Source of the DNA: Atopobiaceae bacterium
GTDB lineage: Bacteria; Actinomycetota; Coriobacteriia; Coriobacteriales; Atopobiaceae
Assembly (NCBI GenBank): GCA_022655215.1
Contig: JALCUE010000001.1
Location: 1,080,572 to 1,144,571 of the forward strand
Reading direction: 5' to 3'
Length of the DNA: 64,000 nt
Below are positions 17,003-26,576 of this stretch, piece by piece (within the stretch, counting starts at the first letter, position 1; the number at the start of each line of letters is the position of its first letter). The notes beneath the pieces are model-generated. The model searched no databases. It was given only the letters and a program-made list of their open reading frames with translations, and was not told where the DNA came from. The translations under genes and the position numbers were made by a program.

Positions 17003-18753
17003 CTCACGACCTCCGTCGCCTCGTGCGAGGGAAGGTCCCCCGCGGTCTCCCCTTCGGGGGACGATTCTACTTCAGAGCCCGGCCGAGACCCGGCGCGACC
17101 GTCCCGGATGGCCTCGAAGACCGAAGCCACGCCGGAGGCGGCCAGTGGCAGGATGACCACGAGGAACGGGAAGGCGTAGACGCTCTTCTCCTCCCACAGG
17201 AGGTAGCAGCCGAAGCCGACGAAGAACGTCGCGGCGAGCAGGAGCGCCGGAGCGGCGAGGTCCCGCCTGCGTATCATGCCGACGCAGGCGAGGAAGGCCC
17301 CCATGAACACCACCGTCTCGTACCCGTCGAGCACGTAGGTGAGTCCCTCGCACGTGACGCCGAGCGTCGTGTCCATGTCCACGGGGTTGAAGCGCTCACC
17401 GGAGGAATCGGCCACCATGCTCGAGTAGTACAGGGACTGGAAGGTGGGATCGCACCACTCACTCGCGAGCTTCGTCCCGAAGAACCAGAACGTATAGGCG
17501 GGATCGGAAGCGAAGCCGGAGAGGTCCTCGCCTATCTCCGAGAGCGCCGTGGAGTTCTGCTCGGCCGCGTCCCCTCCGGCCGCCGCCCAGGCGTTCTGGG
17601 CGTGTCGGCTCCAACCGCCCGGGGAGACCGTCGCCGCCTCCTCGTCATAGGCGGTGGTGAACTCCTGCATGTCGTCACGGAGTCCCATCTCGAGATGCGT
17701 GAGCGTCGTCATCCCATGGCTGGTGTCGATCCCCGTGAGCTGAGTGAGGACGCGGGCTGGGACCCCGGAGGCGAGGTTGGCCGCGAGGAGGGCTCCCACG
17801 AGGACGACGAGGGGCAGGGGTTGCCTGCGCGACAGCGCCACGACGACCCAGCAGATGAGGGCGCCGATCGCGAACAGGACGAACGTCGCCTTGAAGCAGA
17901 GGCACAGCGCGAGCGGGATGGCCGAGACGGCAATGAGGACGAGCCGTCGCCTCCCGTCCTCGCATGTGAGGGCACGCACCTGAAGCAGGAGGAAGAGGAA
18001 GCCGAGCCCCATCCCACAGGCATTGCCGTAGACGTACGAGCAGAGCCAGTAGAGCGGGAGACACAGGGCCACGAGGACGAACAGGACCCTGCGCGAGCCG
18101 GCCCCGTGGAGGACGTCGTGACCGATGAGGACGAGACACACCACGGTGAGCTCGTTGGCGAGGACGTTCACGAGCTGGATCGCCATGAGCGAGAGGTCAC
18201 CGAATACGGTCCTCATGAGCAGGCACCAGAAGAACCAGAAGCTCTGGAACGGGTAGCAGGCGAAATAGAGTCTCGCGTCATGGTCCATGTCGACCAGCGG
18301 ACCCGTCATGAGCGCCCCGTAACCACCGTCCATGACCTTGTCGACGAACGCGGAGATCATCCAGGAATCTCCCCAGTAGCAATTCCGCGTCTGCTGGAGC
18401 ATGACCCATGCGACCTGCAGGACCGTGGTCACGACGACCAGCACGATGAGGGCGCGGCGTCCGTCGAGGATGCCTCCGCGCGACCAGGCGAGACGGCAGA
18501 GCGCGACCACCATGGCGAGGCCCGCAGCCCCTCCCAACAAGATCGGCCAGCTGCTCGGGCAGGACATCGTGAAGATCCACATGTTCTGGGTGAGGTCGCC
18601 CTCGTCCCCCAGCTTGAGCCACACGGTGAGGACGATCGACATGGCAGCGAGGATGCCGAGGGCCGCTGCGACGAGAACGACGAGGACCTCGGAGAGGACG
18701 CGCCCGACCCGACCCCTGCGGTTATCGCCACCCACCTGTACCTCGGCGCTCAC
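16999..18753 (-). CDS. polytopic membrane protein, probable GT39-like glycosyltransferase
   Basis: 584 residues, about 12-13 membrane spans. The loop after the third span, RNCYWGDSWMISAFVDKVM, followed by aromatic ACYPFQSFWFFW, resembles the acidic first loop of lipid-linked-sugar transferases. I see no decisive catalytic signature. The GTG at 18753 overlaps the DUF6056-like stop (GTGA) and its own stop overlaps the flavoprotein start. Confidence 0.55.
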   Translation of the reverse strand: MSAEVQVGGDNRRGRVGRVLSEVLVVLVAAALGILAAMSIVLTVWLKLGDEGDLTQNMWIFTMSCPSSWPILLGGAAGLAMVVALCRLAWSRGGILDGRRALIVLVVVTTVLQVAWVMLQQTRNCYWGDSWMISAFVDKVMDGGYGALMTGPLVDMDHDARLYFACYPFQSFWFFWCLLMRTVFGDLSLMAIQLVNVLANELTVVCLVLIGHDVLHGAGSRRVLFVLVALCLPLYWLCSYVYGNACGMGLGFLFLLLQVRALTCEDGRRRLVLIAVSAIPLALCLCFKATFVLFAIGALICWVVVALSRRQPLPLVVLVGALLAANLASGVPARVLTQLTGIDTSHGMTTLTHLEMGLRDDMQEFTTAYDEEAATVSPGGWSRHAQNAWAAAGGDAAEQNSTALSEIGEDLSGFASDPAYTFWFFGTKLASEWCDPTFQSLYYSSMVADSSGERFNPVDMDTTLGVTCEGLTYVLDGYETVVFMGAFLACVGMIRRRDLAAPALLLAATFFVGFGCYLLWEEKSVYAFPFLVVILPLAASGVASVFEAIRDGRAGSRPGSEVESSPEGETAGDLPSHEATEVVS

Positions 18754-20462
18754 TGCGACGAACCATCCTGGGTCGCGTCAGACGTGGTCGACGAGGTCTC
18801 GTCGGGAAGCGCTTGGACGGTCGTGCCGTGGTAGCCGATGATCGACGTCTTCCCATACCACTGGCACAGGCGATAGTTGATGTAGTTGTCCATGTTGTCA
18901 CGGACGTCACCCATGAACAGGACCTTGGGAGCATCCGTATAGAACGGCACCTCGAGCGACGACGCATCGGAGTTCTCCAGGGCGAAGAGGCGCGTCTTGA
19001 CCTGCTCGTCATAGGCCGCCGCCTTGCCCGAGACGAGCGAGTTCGTCGCCGAGACCGAGGAGAGGGTCTCGGACGTGGTCGAATCGGCGCACATCGAGGC
19101 GAAGACGAGGCAGGTGACGAGACCCACGAGGCCGCAGACGCGAGCGGTCTGCGACGCGGGGAACGAGACCATGGAGGGGGACGTGCCCGCAAGCTCGCGC
19201 CTCCGACGACACGTCCAGCCACACCACCAGAACAGGTTCACGACGACCAGCACGACATAGAGGTCGAAGCGGGCGTTCTGGACGCGGCCGGGTCCGACCG
19301 TCCCCATCGACCAGAACGTGGGCGTGAAGCTCGAGGCGAGGAGCGCTATGGAGGCGATGGTCACGACGCCTGGGACGGGCCAGCGCCAACGGGCGGCCCC
19401 CCTCCTCGAGACCGCCCTCGCAGCGAGGGGGAGCAGGAGCAGGACGCCAGCGATGACGAGGAAGCTCGACCAGTTGCCGAGGTACTTGAACACGGAGGTA
19501 GATGACTGCCAGATGGTGCCCAGGACCCCGGCACCGTCACCGGAGAACTGGGTCTGCTGGCGGACGGAGTTACCCGGTGCGACCATGTTGAGCGTCGTAC
19601 CGATCATCAAGGTCGCGAACGTGGGGAACACGTCGGTCGCTCGCGGATGATGCCTCACGAGCAGGACGACGAGCAGGACGCTCACGACCTCCACGCATAC
19701 GAGGATCGTGACGTAGTTCCCGCCTGCGACGAACGCTCCCAGAAGGGCGCATCCCACGTCGAGCGCCGTGCGGGGCCGCGTCCGCGACGGGTCGAGCGTC
19801 CTCATGAGCATGCCCGCGAGGACGAGCATGAGCGAGTGGTAGAAGGTGTAGTAGATGGCGCTGTTGAACCAGAAGATGCCCTCCACGGGGCTCGGCTGGA
19901 GCAGGATCTGGAGGACGAGGACCACGCTCGAGACGGCCAGCCATGTGGCACGACCCGCATGGAGGTACTCGACGACGCAGACGTGAACGAAGAAGAACGT
20001 GGCCGCCACGAGCGAGCCGAGGATGATGGGGGCGGTGAGGACGTACCACTGCTCGCCCCAGACGCTCGGCTCCAAGGCCATGAGGAGGATGGCGGAGTAG
20101 GTGCCCTGCCACTCGAACCAGGCCTTCCCCACCTGCTCGAACGCCGTGGCGATGGCGGCCCAGACGCCGTCGGAGGCGAGGGCGAGATGCGCCCACACGC
20201 CGTAGTGCCAGTCATCGGCATAGGAGTGGTCATAGGCGGATATCGCGAGGAGCGGCGCGAGCGTGGCCACGAGGGCCACGAGGCTGCCTCCGGCCACGAA
20301 GGACAGCGGGTTCGGTCGATGACGCTTCGGGGCCGCCTCCACGACCACGGCCGGGGAGGCGGGCATGGTGACGGGAGCGGCATCGGGTGTCGTCACGGGG
20401 ACGTCGGCCTCCGTCATGGTCCTCTCCGCTCCCTCGACGTGGTCCCGGTCTTCCTCCGTCAT
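18750..20462 (-). CDS. DUF6056-like polytopic membrane protein
   Basis: 570 residues: an acidic, Ala/Pro-rich cytoplasmic N-terminus of about 60 residues and then about 11-12 spans. The motif HSYADDWHYGVWAHLAL, then FEWQGTYSAILLMAL, matches DUF6056/GtrC-like proteins often found in surface-polysaccharide clusters. ATG at 20462 with GGGGAGAGGTG upstream; the frame continues to 20528 but without a ribosome site. First gene of the four-gene overlapping block. It is divergent from the penicillin-binding protein gene. Confidence 0.7.
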   Translation of the reverse strand: MTEEDRDHVEGAERTMTEADVPVTTPDAAPVTMPASPAVVVEAAPKRHRPNPLSFVAGGSLVALVATLAPLLAISAYDHSYADDWHYGVWAHLALASDGVWAAIATAFEQVGKAWFEWQGTYSAILLMALEPSVWGEQWYVLTAPIILGSLVAATFFFVHVCVVEYLHAGRATWLAVSSVVLVLQILLQPSPVEGIFWFNSAIYYTFYHSLMLVLAGMLMRTLDPSRTRPRTALDVGCALLGAFVAGGNYVTILVCVEVVSVLLVVLLVRHHPRATDVFPTFATLMIGTTLNMVAPGNSVRQQTQFSGDGAGVLGTIWQSSTSVFKYLGNWSSFLVIAGVLLLLPLAARAVSRRGAARWRWPVPGVVTIASIALLASSFTPTFWSMGTVGPGRVQNARFDLYVVLVVVNLFWWCGWTCRRRRELAGTSPSMVSFPASQTARVCGLVGLVTCLVFASMCADSTTSETLSSVSATNSLVSGKAAAYDEQVKTRLFALENSDASSLEVPFYTDAPKVLFMGDVRDNMDNYINYRLCQWYGKTSIIGYHGTTVQALPDETSSTTSDATQDGSSQ

Positions 20463-20628
20463 ATCCGCACCTCTCCCCTCCTCGAGCCTAGAAGCCATAC
20501 GCACCGACTCGGCACGTCGCATGAGCATAAGTCTATGGCACCGAGGGCGCGGATGCGCGAATCGTTCAAAGGGTTGTGAAAATGACGTACAGACTCCCCC
20601 AAGCCGCAGCCAATCATCCTGCCCGGCT

Positions 20629-20658
20629 TTGTCGTGCGCCGCGTTTGGTCAATAATGA
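20629..20658 (+). promoter_or_regulatory. candidate sigma-70 promoter for the penicillin-binding protein
   Basis: TTGTCG, an 18-nt spacer and TAATGA end 23 nt before the start codon. The AT-richer local context supports it, but matches to consensus are partial. Confidence 0.35.
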
Positions 20659-20680
20659 GTGAGACTCACAAGGAGGTCGC

Positions 20681-22816
20681 ATGGGCATCAGGACCCGTAG
20701 GGCACATAAGCACTCCAAGACGCACATCATCGGATTCGGCGCAGTGGGCGTCGTTGGCTTCGTCATCCTGGGCGTCATCGCCCTGGCCTTCTCTCTCGGC
20801 TCACTCGTCGACTCCTGGCTCCAGGACCTCCCCGACTACACGTCGGCCGACGCCTACCTCGTGGCGGAACCCACGGAGGTCTACGACGCCGACAACAACG
20901 TCATCGCGGAGTTCTATCTCGAGAACCGCAAGTCGGTCACGATGGATGACATCTGCCAGTACGTGAAGGACGGCACGGTCGACACGGAGGACGTCCGCTT
21001 CTACGAGCACAACGGCGTCGACCTCCAGGGCATCGCACGAGCCGCGGTGGTCACGCTCACCGGTGGCTCGGAAGGTGCCTCCACCATCACGCAGCAGCTG
21101 GTGAGGAACACGGTCCTCAAGGACGAGCAGTACGACAAGACGCTCAAGCGCAAGGTCCGTGAGGCCTACATCGCCATAGAGATGGAGAAGACCTACTCCA
21201 AGGAGCAGATCCTCAACATGTACCTCAACACCATCTACTACGGCCACAGCGCCTACGGCATCGAGGCGGCGTCGCAGACCTACTTCTCCAAGTCGGCCTC
21301 CGAGCTCACGCTCGCCGAGGCGGCGACCCTGGTAGGCCTGCCGAACTCGCCCTCGACATACGATCCCACGGTGAACCCGGATCTCTGCCTCCAGAGGCGC
21401 AACATCGTCCTCGACCGTATGCTCACGGCAGGAGACATCACGCAGGAGGAGCATGACGCCGCGCAGGCCGAGGATCTGAACATCAACCTCGGCAGCACCG
21501 ACCTGAGCACCAAAGGGACCTACCCCTACTTCACCGACTACGTGAAGACCCTCCTCGAGGAGGACTTCTCCGACGACACGCTCTTCAAGGGCGGTCTCAA
21601 GGTCTATACCACGCTGAACCCCACCTACCAGGCGGCGGCCGAGGATGCGGTCGCCACCCAGCTCGACAAGATCGGCAACGACAGCCTGGACTGCGGGATG
21701 GTAGCCATCGATCCCTCGAACGGCTACGTGGTGGCGATGGTAGGTGGCAGGGACTACGACGAGAGCCAATTCAACCTGGCCACACAAGCACGGCGACAAC
21801 CGGGATCGAGCTTCAAGGCGATAACCTTGACGGCAGCCATATCCCAGGGCATGAACCCGAACATCTACCTCAACTGCAACTCGCCGCTCCAGATCACGTC
21901 ATCCTGGAAGGTGCAGAACTTCGCCAACACGAGCTATGGCACCATCACGCTGGCCCGCGCGACCGAGCTCTCGTCCAACACCGGCTATGCGCAGGTGGCA
22001 AATGCCATCGGAGCCGACAGCATCGTCTCGACGGCGAAGGACATGGGCATCACCGTCGACCTGCCGTCGTATGCGTCCATCACGCTCGGCACCGTCGGCG
22101 TGCCTCCGATCCAGATGGCCGACGCCTATGCCACGCTCGCCTCGGGCGGAGTGCACCGCGACGCATGCGCCATCACGAAGATCGAGGACCGCAACGGCAA
22201 CAGCGTCTACGAGCATGAGGACTCCCCGACGCAGGCCGTGGACGGATCAGTCGCAGCGGCCGTGACCGACGTCCTCGAGGGCGTCGTGACGAGTGGCACG
22301 GCCGCCTCCTCGACCGTGAAGGCGACCGTCGACCAGCCCATCGCGGGCAAGACGGGCACCACCGAGAACACCCGTGACCTCTGGTTCTGCGGATACACAC
22401 CGCAGCTCTCCGTCGCCGTCTGGTGCGGGTACCGCGAGGAGGCCGAGATCCGCATCAATGGATCGGCCGGCCACCCCTACCAGTGCGCGGTGCCCATCTT
22501 CATGAGGTTCATCAACTCCGCGCTCGATGGCGTCGCCCGCGAGGAGTTCCCCACCGCCGACGCACCGACCTACAAGTCGAACAGCGAGTGGACCTTCAGC
22601 AACACGAAGTCGCAGTACTCGTCGACGACGAGCAGCTCGAGCTCGTCAAGCAGCTCCTCGTCCGAGGGAGGCTCGAGCAGCAGCTCCACGTCGACCGGTG
22701 GCGGCACTGCGGCGACGACCACGGGTACGGTCGAGCCCACCACCACCGCGCAGTCCCCGACGGCGGCCACGACGACAGCCCCCGTCGAGTCGCCGACGAG
22801 CCCGACCTCGCCCTAG
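20681..22816 (+). CDS. class A penicillin-binding protein (glycosyltransferase-transpeptidase)
   Basis: Bifunctional peptidoglycan synthase of 711 residues. A cytoplasmic basic N-terminus and one span (about residues 20-45) anchor it. The GT51 domain shows EDVRFYEHNGVDLQGI and GASTITQQLVRN. The transpeptidase domain shows SSFK (S376/K379), SSNTG as the SxN motif and GKTGTTE as KTG. A low-complexity Ser/Thr/Pro tail of about 70 residues ends the protein outside the cell. ATG at 20681 with AAGGAGG. A strong hairpin follows. Confidence 0.95.
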   Translation: MGIRTRRAHKHSKTHIIGFGAVGVVGFVILGVIALAFSLGSLVDSWLQDLPDYTSADAYLVAEPTEVYDADNNVIAEFYLENRKSVTMDDICQYVKDGTVDTEDVRFYEHNGVDLQGIARAAVVTLTGGSEGASTITQQLVRNTVLKDEQYDKTLKRKVREAYIAIEMEKTYSKEQILNMYLNTIYYGHSAYGIEAASQTYFSKSASELTLAEAATLVGLPNSPSTYDPTVNPDLCLQRRNIVLDRMLTAGDITQEEHDAAQAEDLNINLGSTDLSTKGTYPYFTDYVKTLLEEDFSDDTLFKGGLKVYTTLNPTYQAAAEDAVATQLDKIGNDSLDCGMVAIDPSNGYVVAMVGGRDYDESQFNLATQARRQPGSSFKAITLTAAISQGMNPNIYLNCNSPLQITSSWKVQNFANTSYGTITLARATELSSNTGYAQVANAIGADSIVSTAKDMGITVDLPSYASITLGTVGVPPIQMADAYATLASGGVHRDACAITKIEDRNGNSVYEHEDSPTQAVDGSVAAAVTDVLEGVVTSGTAASSTVKATVDQPIAGKTGTTENTRDLWFCGYTPQLSVAVWCGYREEAEIRINGSAGHPYQCAVPIFMRFINSALDGVAREEFPTADAPTYKSNSEWTFSNTKSQYSSTTSSSSSSSSSSSEGGSSSSSTSTGGGTAATTTGTVEPTTTAQSPTAATTTAPVESPTSPTSP

Positions 22817-22855
22817 GAACCAACGCGCACCACGGATCGTCATCGGCTGAAAGAA

Positions 22856-22884
22856 GAGGCCCCGGAACCTGGTTCCGGGGCCTC
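22856..22884. terminator. bidirectional terminator hairpin between the PBP gene and argH
   Basis: GAGGCCCCGGAA pairs perfectly with TTCCGGGGCCTC around a 5-nt loop. The plus-strand tail TCTCAT is weak and the minus-strand flank is TTCTTT. It sits between two convergent genes and could serve both. Confidence 0.75.
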
Positions 22885-22924
22885 TCTCATGTGACGACGC
22901 CGACCTCAAGACCAGCTGCAGGCG

Positions 22925-24370
22925 TCACTCTCCCCCGAGGGACACCTCGTCCGCGGACAGCCTCGCATGTGCCTCCGAGATCTGCTCATGGACGGCCTCA
23001 TGGCCCGTCCCGCCATAGGTCGTCCTACGCGAGACGACCGTCTCGACGTCGAGCGCCGAGGAGACGTCCTCGGAGAACAGGTCGCTGTAGCTCCTGAGCT
23101 CGTCCACGGTGAGGTCCTGAAGCGTGATGCCCTCACGGACGCAGTCACCCACCACACGCCCGACGACGGCATGGGCCTGACGGAAGGGCATGCCCTTGCC
23201 CACGAGGTAATCGGCGAGGTCGGTCGCGCACATGTACCCCTCATGGCTCGCCTCGGCGAGCCTCCCCTCCTTGACCTGCATGGTGGAGACCATCCCGCTC
23301 ACCGCGAACAGGGAGTCGGAGACCGTGTCGACCGCGTCGAACATCGGCTCCTTGTCCTCCTGGAGGTCCTTGTCATAGGTAAGGGGAAGCCCCTTCAACG
23401 TGGTGAGCAGCCCCATGAGGTCTCCGACGACGCGCCCGGTCTTGCCGCGGACCAGCTCCGCGAAGTCAGGGTTCTTCTTCTGCGGCATGATGGAGGAACC
23501 CGTGGAATGGGCGTCATCCATCTCGACGAAGCCGAACTCGGCGCTGCTCCACAGGACGAGTTCCTCGCAGAGCCTCGAGAGATGGACCTGCACGAGCGAG
23601 CACGCATACACGAGGTCGCAGATGTAGTCGCGGTCGGAGACCGCGTCCATGGAGTTCGGCGAGACCCGGGTGAGTCCGAGGGCATCGGCCACGGACCGGC
23701 GGTCCAGAGGATAGGTGGTCCCGGCAAGCGCGGCACTTCCCAGAGGGGACGTGTCCGCCGCCGTCAGAGCCGCCCTCATGCGCACGAGGTCACGCGAGAA
23801 CATCCAGAAGTAGGCGAGCAGGTGATGGGACATGAGGACCGGCTGCGCCGGCTGCATGTGGGTATAGCCGGGCATGATGACGCCGAACTCGGACTCGGCA
23901 CGTGCGAGAAGGCATGACTCCATGTCGATGAGTGCGTGGCAGAGCCGTGTCGAGTACTCCTTGGCGGCGAGATGCGCGTCCAGAGAGCTCTGGTCGTTGC
24001 GGGAGCGGCCGGTATGGAGCCTTCCCCCCGCAGGGCCTATGCGCTCGGTGAGGACGCGCTCGATGGCCATGTGGATGTCCTCGTCCACGTCGACGTCGAA
24101 CGCGAATTCGCCGTGCTCGATCTCACCTGCGATGACGTCGAGACCATCCTCTATCGCGGAGACGTCCTCGTCGGAGATCACTCCCTGACGACCCAGCATC
24201 GCCGCGTGGGCCTTCGAACCCGCGATGTCCTCGCGCCACAGGCGCCTGTCGAAGGGAAGCGAGGCCCCGAAGCGCTCGAGCCGGCCTTCGGGAGCCTCCG
24301 AGAAGCGCCCTCCCCACAGCGGCTTTGCCGCGTCGTCGTGGTTTGCCTTGGTCTGGTCCATCGATGTCAC
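22925..24370 (-). CDS. argH: argininosuccinate lyase
   Basis: Last step of arginine synthesis, argininosuccinate to arginine and fumarate. The fumarase-superfamily signature GSSIMPQKKNPD and the N-terminal KPLWGGRFSEAPEG and TGRSRNDQ segments are intact. Normal length (481 residues). I prefer the GTG at 24370 because GAGAGG lies 9 nt upstream; ATG 24361 is three codons on. It follows argG by 78 nt on the same strand. Confidence 0.96.
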   Translation of the reverse strand: MTSMDQTKANHDDAAKPLWGGRFSEAPEGRLERFGASLPFDRRLWREDIAGSKAHAAMLGRQGVISDEDVSAIEDGLDVIAGEIEHGEFAFDVDVDEDIHMAIERVLTERIGPAGGRLHTGRSRNDQSSLDAHLAAKEYSTRLCHALIDMESCLLARAESEFGVIMPGYTHMQPAQPVLMSHHLLAYFWMFSRDLVRMRAALTAADTSPLGSAALAGTTYPLDRRSVADALGLTRVSPNSMDAVSDRDYICDLVYACSLVQVHLSRLCEELVLWSSAEFGFVEMDDAHSTGSSIMPQKKNPDFAELVRGKTGRVVGDLMGLLTTLKGLPLTYDKDLQEDKEPMFDAVDTVSDSLFAVSGMVSTMQVKEGRLAEASHEGYMCATDLADYLVGKGMPFRQAHAVVGRVVGDCVREGITLQDLTVDELRSYSDLFSEDVSSALDVETVVSRRTTYGGTGHEAVHEQISEAHARLSADEVSLGGE

Positions 24371-24448
24371 GTGTGGGTTCCTCTCGAGTCCTCGTGGTCC
24401 GGGCATGCCTGCCCGCCGGTCCCCGGCGGGCAGGCGATCACGCGAGCC

Positions 24449-25774
24449 CTAGACGAGGACGTCCTGCTCGACGGCGGTCTCCTCGGTCGCATAGACGACC
24501 TCGGGCTTGTCCTCGGGAGCGGCAGGCATGTCAGCGGCTGCCTCGATCTTGCGCTGCGCCCAGACCTTGTTGGGAAGACCGAAGAGGTCCATGAAGCCCT
24601 TGGCGGCGGAGCGATCGAAGGTGTCTCCCTCATCATAGGTCGCCAGGCCGAAGTCGTACATGGAGTGCTCGCTCTTGATGCCCGTCACGGTCGCGGAGCC
24701 CTTGTAGAGACGGATGCGGACGTCACCGGTGACGGTCGCCTGGGTCGAGGCGAAGAACGCGTCGCAGGCGTCCTTGAGCGGCGAGTACCACAGGCCCGAG
24801 TAGACCTGCTTGGCCCAGTCGTGCTCGAGCTTGAGCTTTGAGGCCAGGACGTCACCGGGCAGGCAGAGGCTCTCGAGGGCCTTGTGTGCCTTGATGAGGG
24901 TGAGGGCGGCGGGCTGCTCATAGCACTCACGGCTCTTGAGGCCCACGAGACGGTCCTCGATCATGTCGATGCGGCCGTAGCCGTTGCCGCCGGCGAGCTT
25001 GTTGAGCTTCGTGATGAGGGCGAGCATGCTCATCTTGGTGCCGTCGACGGCGACGGGCTTTCCGGCCTCGAAGGAGATGACGACGTCGGTGGGCTCGTCA
25101 GGGGCCTCGGTGGCATCGACGGTCATGACCCAGGCATCCGCGGGCGGCTCGTTCCAGGGGTTCTCGAGGATGCCGCACTCGATCGCACGACCCCAGACGT
25201 TCTCGTCGATGGAGTACGGCGACTTCTTGGTCACCTCGATCTCGATGCCATGTGCGGCGCAGTACTCGATCTCGGAGTTACGAGTGGTGAGCTCCCAGGT
25301 GCGGACGGGCCCCAGGATGTCGAGCTCGGGGTCGAGTGCCTTGCACTCGAGCTCGAAACGGACCTGGTCGTTGCCCTTGCCGGTGCAACCGTGGGCGATG
25401 GCGACGGCGCCCTCCTTATGGGCGACCTCGACGAGGTGCTTGCAGATGATGGGACGCGAGAGGGCGGAGAGCAGTGGGTACTTGTTCTCATACATGCCGT
25501 TGGCGGCGATGGCGTCCACGCAGGCGACGTCGCAGAACTCCTCACGCATGTCGATGGCATAGGAGGCGGTGGCGCCAAGGGAGGTGGCCTTCTCGGCGAT
25601 GGCATCGATGTCGCTCGAGCCGGGCTGGCCCAGGCTGGCGATGGCGGTGACGACCTCATAGCCCTGGTTCTCCAGATACGGGATGAGGGCCGAGGTGTCG
25701 AGACCACCCGAATAGGCTAGGACGACCTTGCCCTTGGGGGCGGTGGATGTGGTGGCAGTGTTGGTGGCGTTCAT
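24449..25774 (-). CDS. argG: argininosuccinate synthase
   Basis: Joins citrulline and aspartate using ATP. The P-loop-like AYSGGLDTSALIPYLE is at residues ~19-34; GCTGKGNDQVRFE is the citrulline/aspartate-site segment. 441 residues, with a C-terminal acidic extension (PAAPEDKPEVVYATEE) beyond the core. ATG at 25774 behind GAGGAGA. It lies between argR and argH; no carbamoyltransferase or other arg genes are in the window. Confidence 0.97.
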   Translation of the reverse strand: MNATNTATTSTAPKGKVVLAYSGGLDTSALIPYLENQGYEVVTAIASLGQPGSSDIDAIAEKATSLGATASYAIDMREEFCDVACVDAIAANGMYENKYPLLSALSRPIICKHLVEVAHKEGAVAIAHGCTGKGNDQVRFELECKALDPELDILGPVRTWELTTRNSEIEYCAAHGIEIEVTKKSPYSIDENVWGRAIECGILENPWNEPPADAWVMTVDATEAPDEPTDVVISFEAGKPVAVDGTKMSMLALITKLNKLAGGNGYGRIDMIEDRLVGLKSRECYEQPAALTLIKAHKALESLCLPGDVLASKLKLEHDWAKQVYSGLWYSPLKDACDAFFASTQATVTGDVRIRLYKGSATVTGIKSEHSMYDFGLATYDEGDTFDRSAAKGFMDLFGLPNKVWAQRKIEAAADMPAAPEDKPEVVYATEETAVEQDVLV

Positions 25775-25879
25775 GAGGGTCTCCTCTTCGATTTGTGCTC
25801 CGCCATCCCGCGGGAGGCAGGCTTGTTACCTTGGTTGATTCGGAAACTAGCTTCGTCGTTGCTGATAGACTTCCGTCTT

Positions 25880-25897
25880 CATACACATATGTGTATG
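25880..25897. promoter_or_regulatory. perfect 18-bp palindrome upstream of argG, candidate ArgR operator
   Basis: CATACACATATGTGTATG is a perfect inverted repeat about 105 nt upstream of the argG start, in the argR-argG gap. TGTGTAT and ATACACA fit ARG-box half-site patterns, but in the opposite order to the usual box. ArgR binding is therefore inferred from position. A related ATGCATACA lies just upstream of argR near 26430. Confidence 0.4.
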
Positions 25898-25975
25898 CGG
25901 AACCACGCCTAGCTCTACCGAGGCGTGGGGTCTGAGGCGCGGACACCCGGTGACGAAGTCACCAGATGGCCGCTT

Positions 25976-26410
25976 TCATCGGACGTTGCGAAGCTTGTTT
26001 ATGAGACTCTCGAATGAGGCGCCGCTCTCAGGGGACGAGGCGACCACGAGGATGGTGTCGTTGCCCGCAAGCGAGCCGACGACATCCGGTAGGTCTGCCG
26101 CGTCGATGGCGGCGGCGATTCCCGGCGCGGTGCCGGGCTGTGCCTTCACGAGGATGAGGTTGTCGGCGCGATTCACGTCGGCGACGAGCTCGGAGACCAT
26201 ACGCTGGAGGTGGAGGTCCTCGGCGAGCACGTAGATTCCCTCGGGGAGCTTGCGAAGCCCCATGTCCGCGATGTCACGGGAGACGGTGGCCTGGGTGCAG
26301 GTGAAGCCCGCGGCCTCCAGCTCGGAGACGAGGACGCGCTGCGTGCGGATGGACTTGCCACGAACTATCTCGCGGATCGCATCCTGACGATTGTTGCGCC
26401 TCTTCACCAA
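25976..26410 (-). CDS. argR: arginine repressor ArgR
   Basis: 144 residues. An N-terminal winged helix (RTQRVLVSELEAAG, then ATVSRDIADMGL) is followed by the C-terminal hexamerisation/arginine-binding domain with GTAPGIAAAID and the GNDTILVV strand. It senses arginine and represses biosynthetic operons. The start is TTG 26410 or GTG 26407; GAGAGG lies upstream. argG and argH follow on the same strand, so autoregulation is likely. Confidence 0.95.
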   Translation of the reverse strand: MVKRRNNRQDAIREIVRGKSIRTQRVLVSELEAAGFTCTQATVSRDIADMGLRKLPEGIYVLAEDLHLQRMVSELVADVNRADNLILVKAQPGTAPGIAAAIDAADLPDVVGSLAGNDTILVVASSPESGASFESLINKLRNVR

Positions 26411-26475
26411 AACGGGCCAGCCTCTCTATGCATACAAACGGAACCCATGCCCTGATTGCCATGGCATGTGTGGAT

Positions 26476-26504
26476 AAACTACTCACAAATCAGCTAGTTG
26501 TCAA
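26476..26504 (-). promoter_or_regulatory. candidate sigma-70 promoter for argR
   Basis: The minus strand shows TTGACA, a 17-nt spacer and TAGTTT, ending about 66 nt upstream of the argR start. The -35 is perfect and the -10 is weak. A possible ArgR half-site (ATGCATACA) lies downstream of it. Confidence 0.5.
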
Positions 26505-26576
26505 CTGGAATACCGTCTTCATCCAAGGAATCGGGTGGAATACGGATAAAAAGCAACATGCATGAAACAAAGGGAC

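Noticed and set aside
22616..22816. Poly-Ser/Thr tail of the PBP as a possible repeat expansion or mis-assembly
   Set aside because: It is in frame with mixed Ser codons and typical of extracellular linkers of class A PBPs in actinobacteria.
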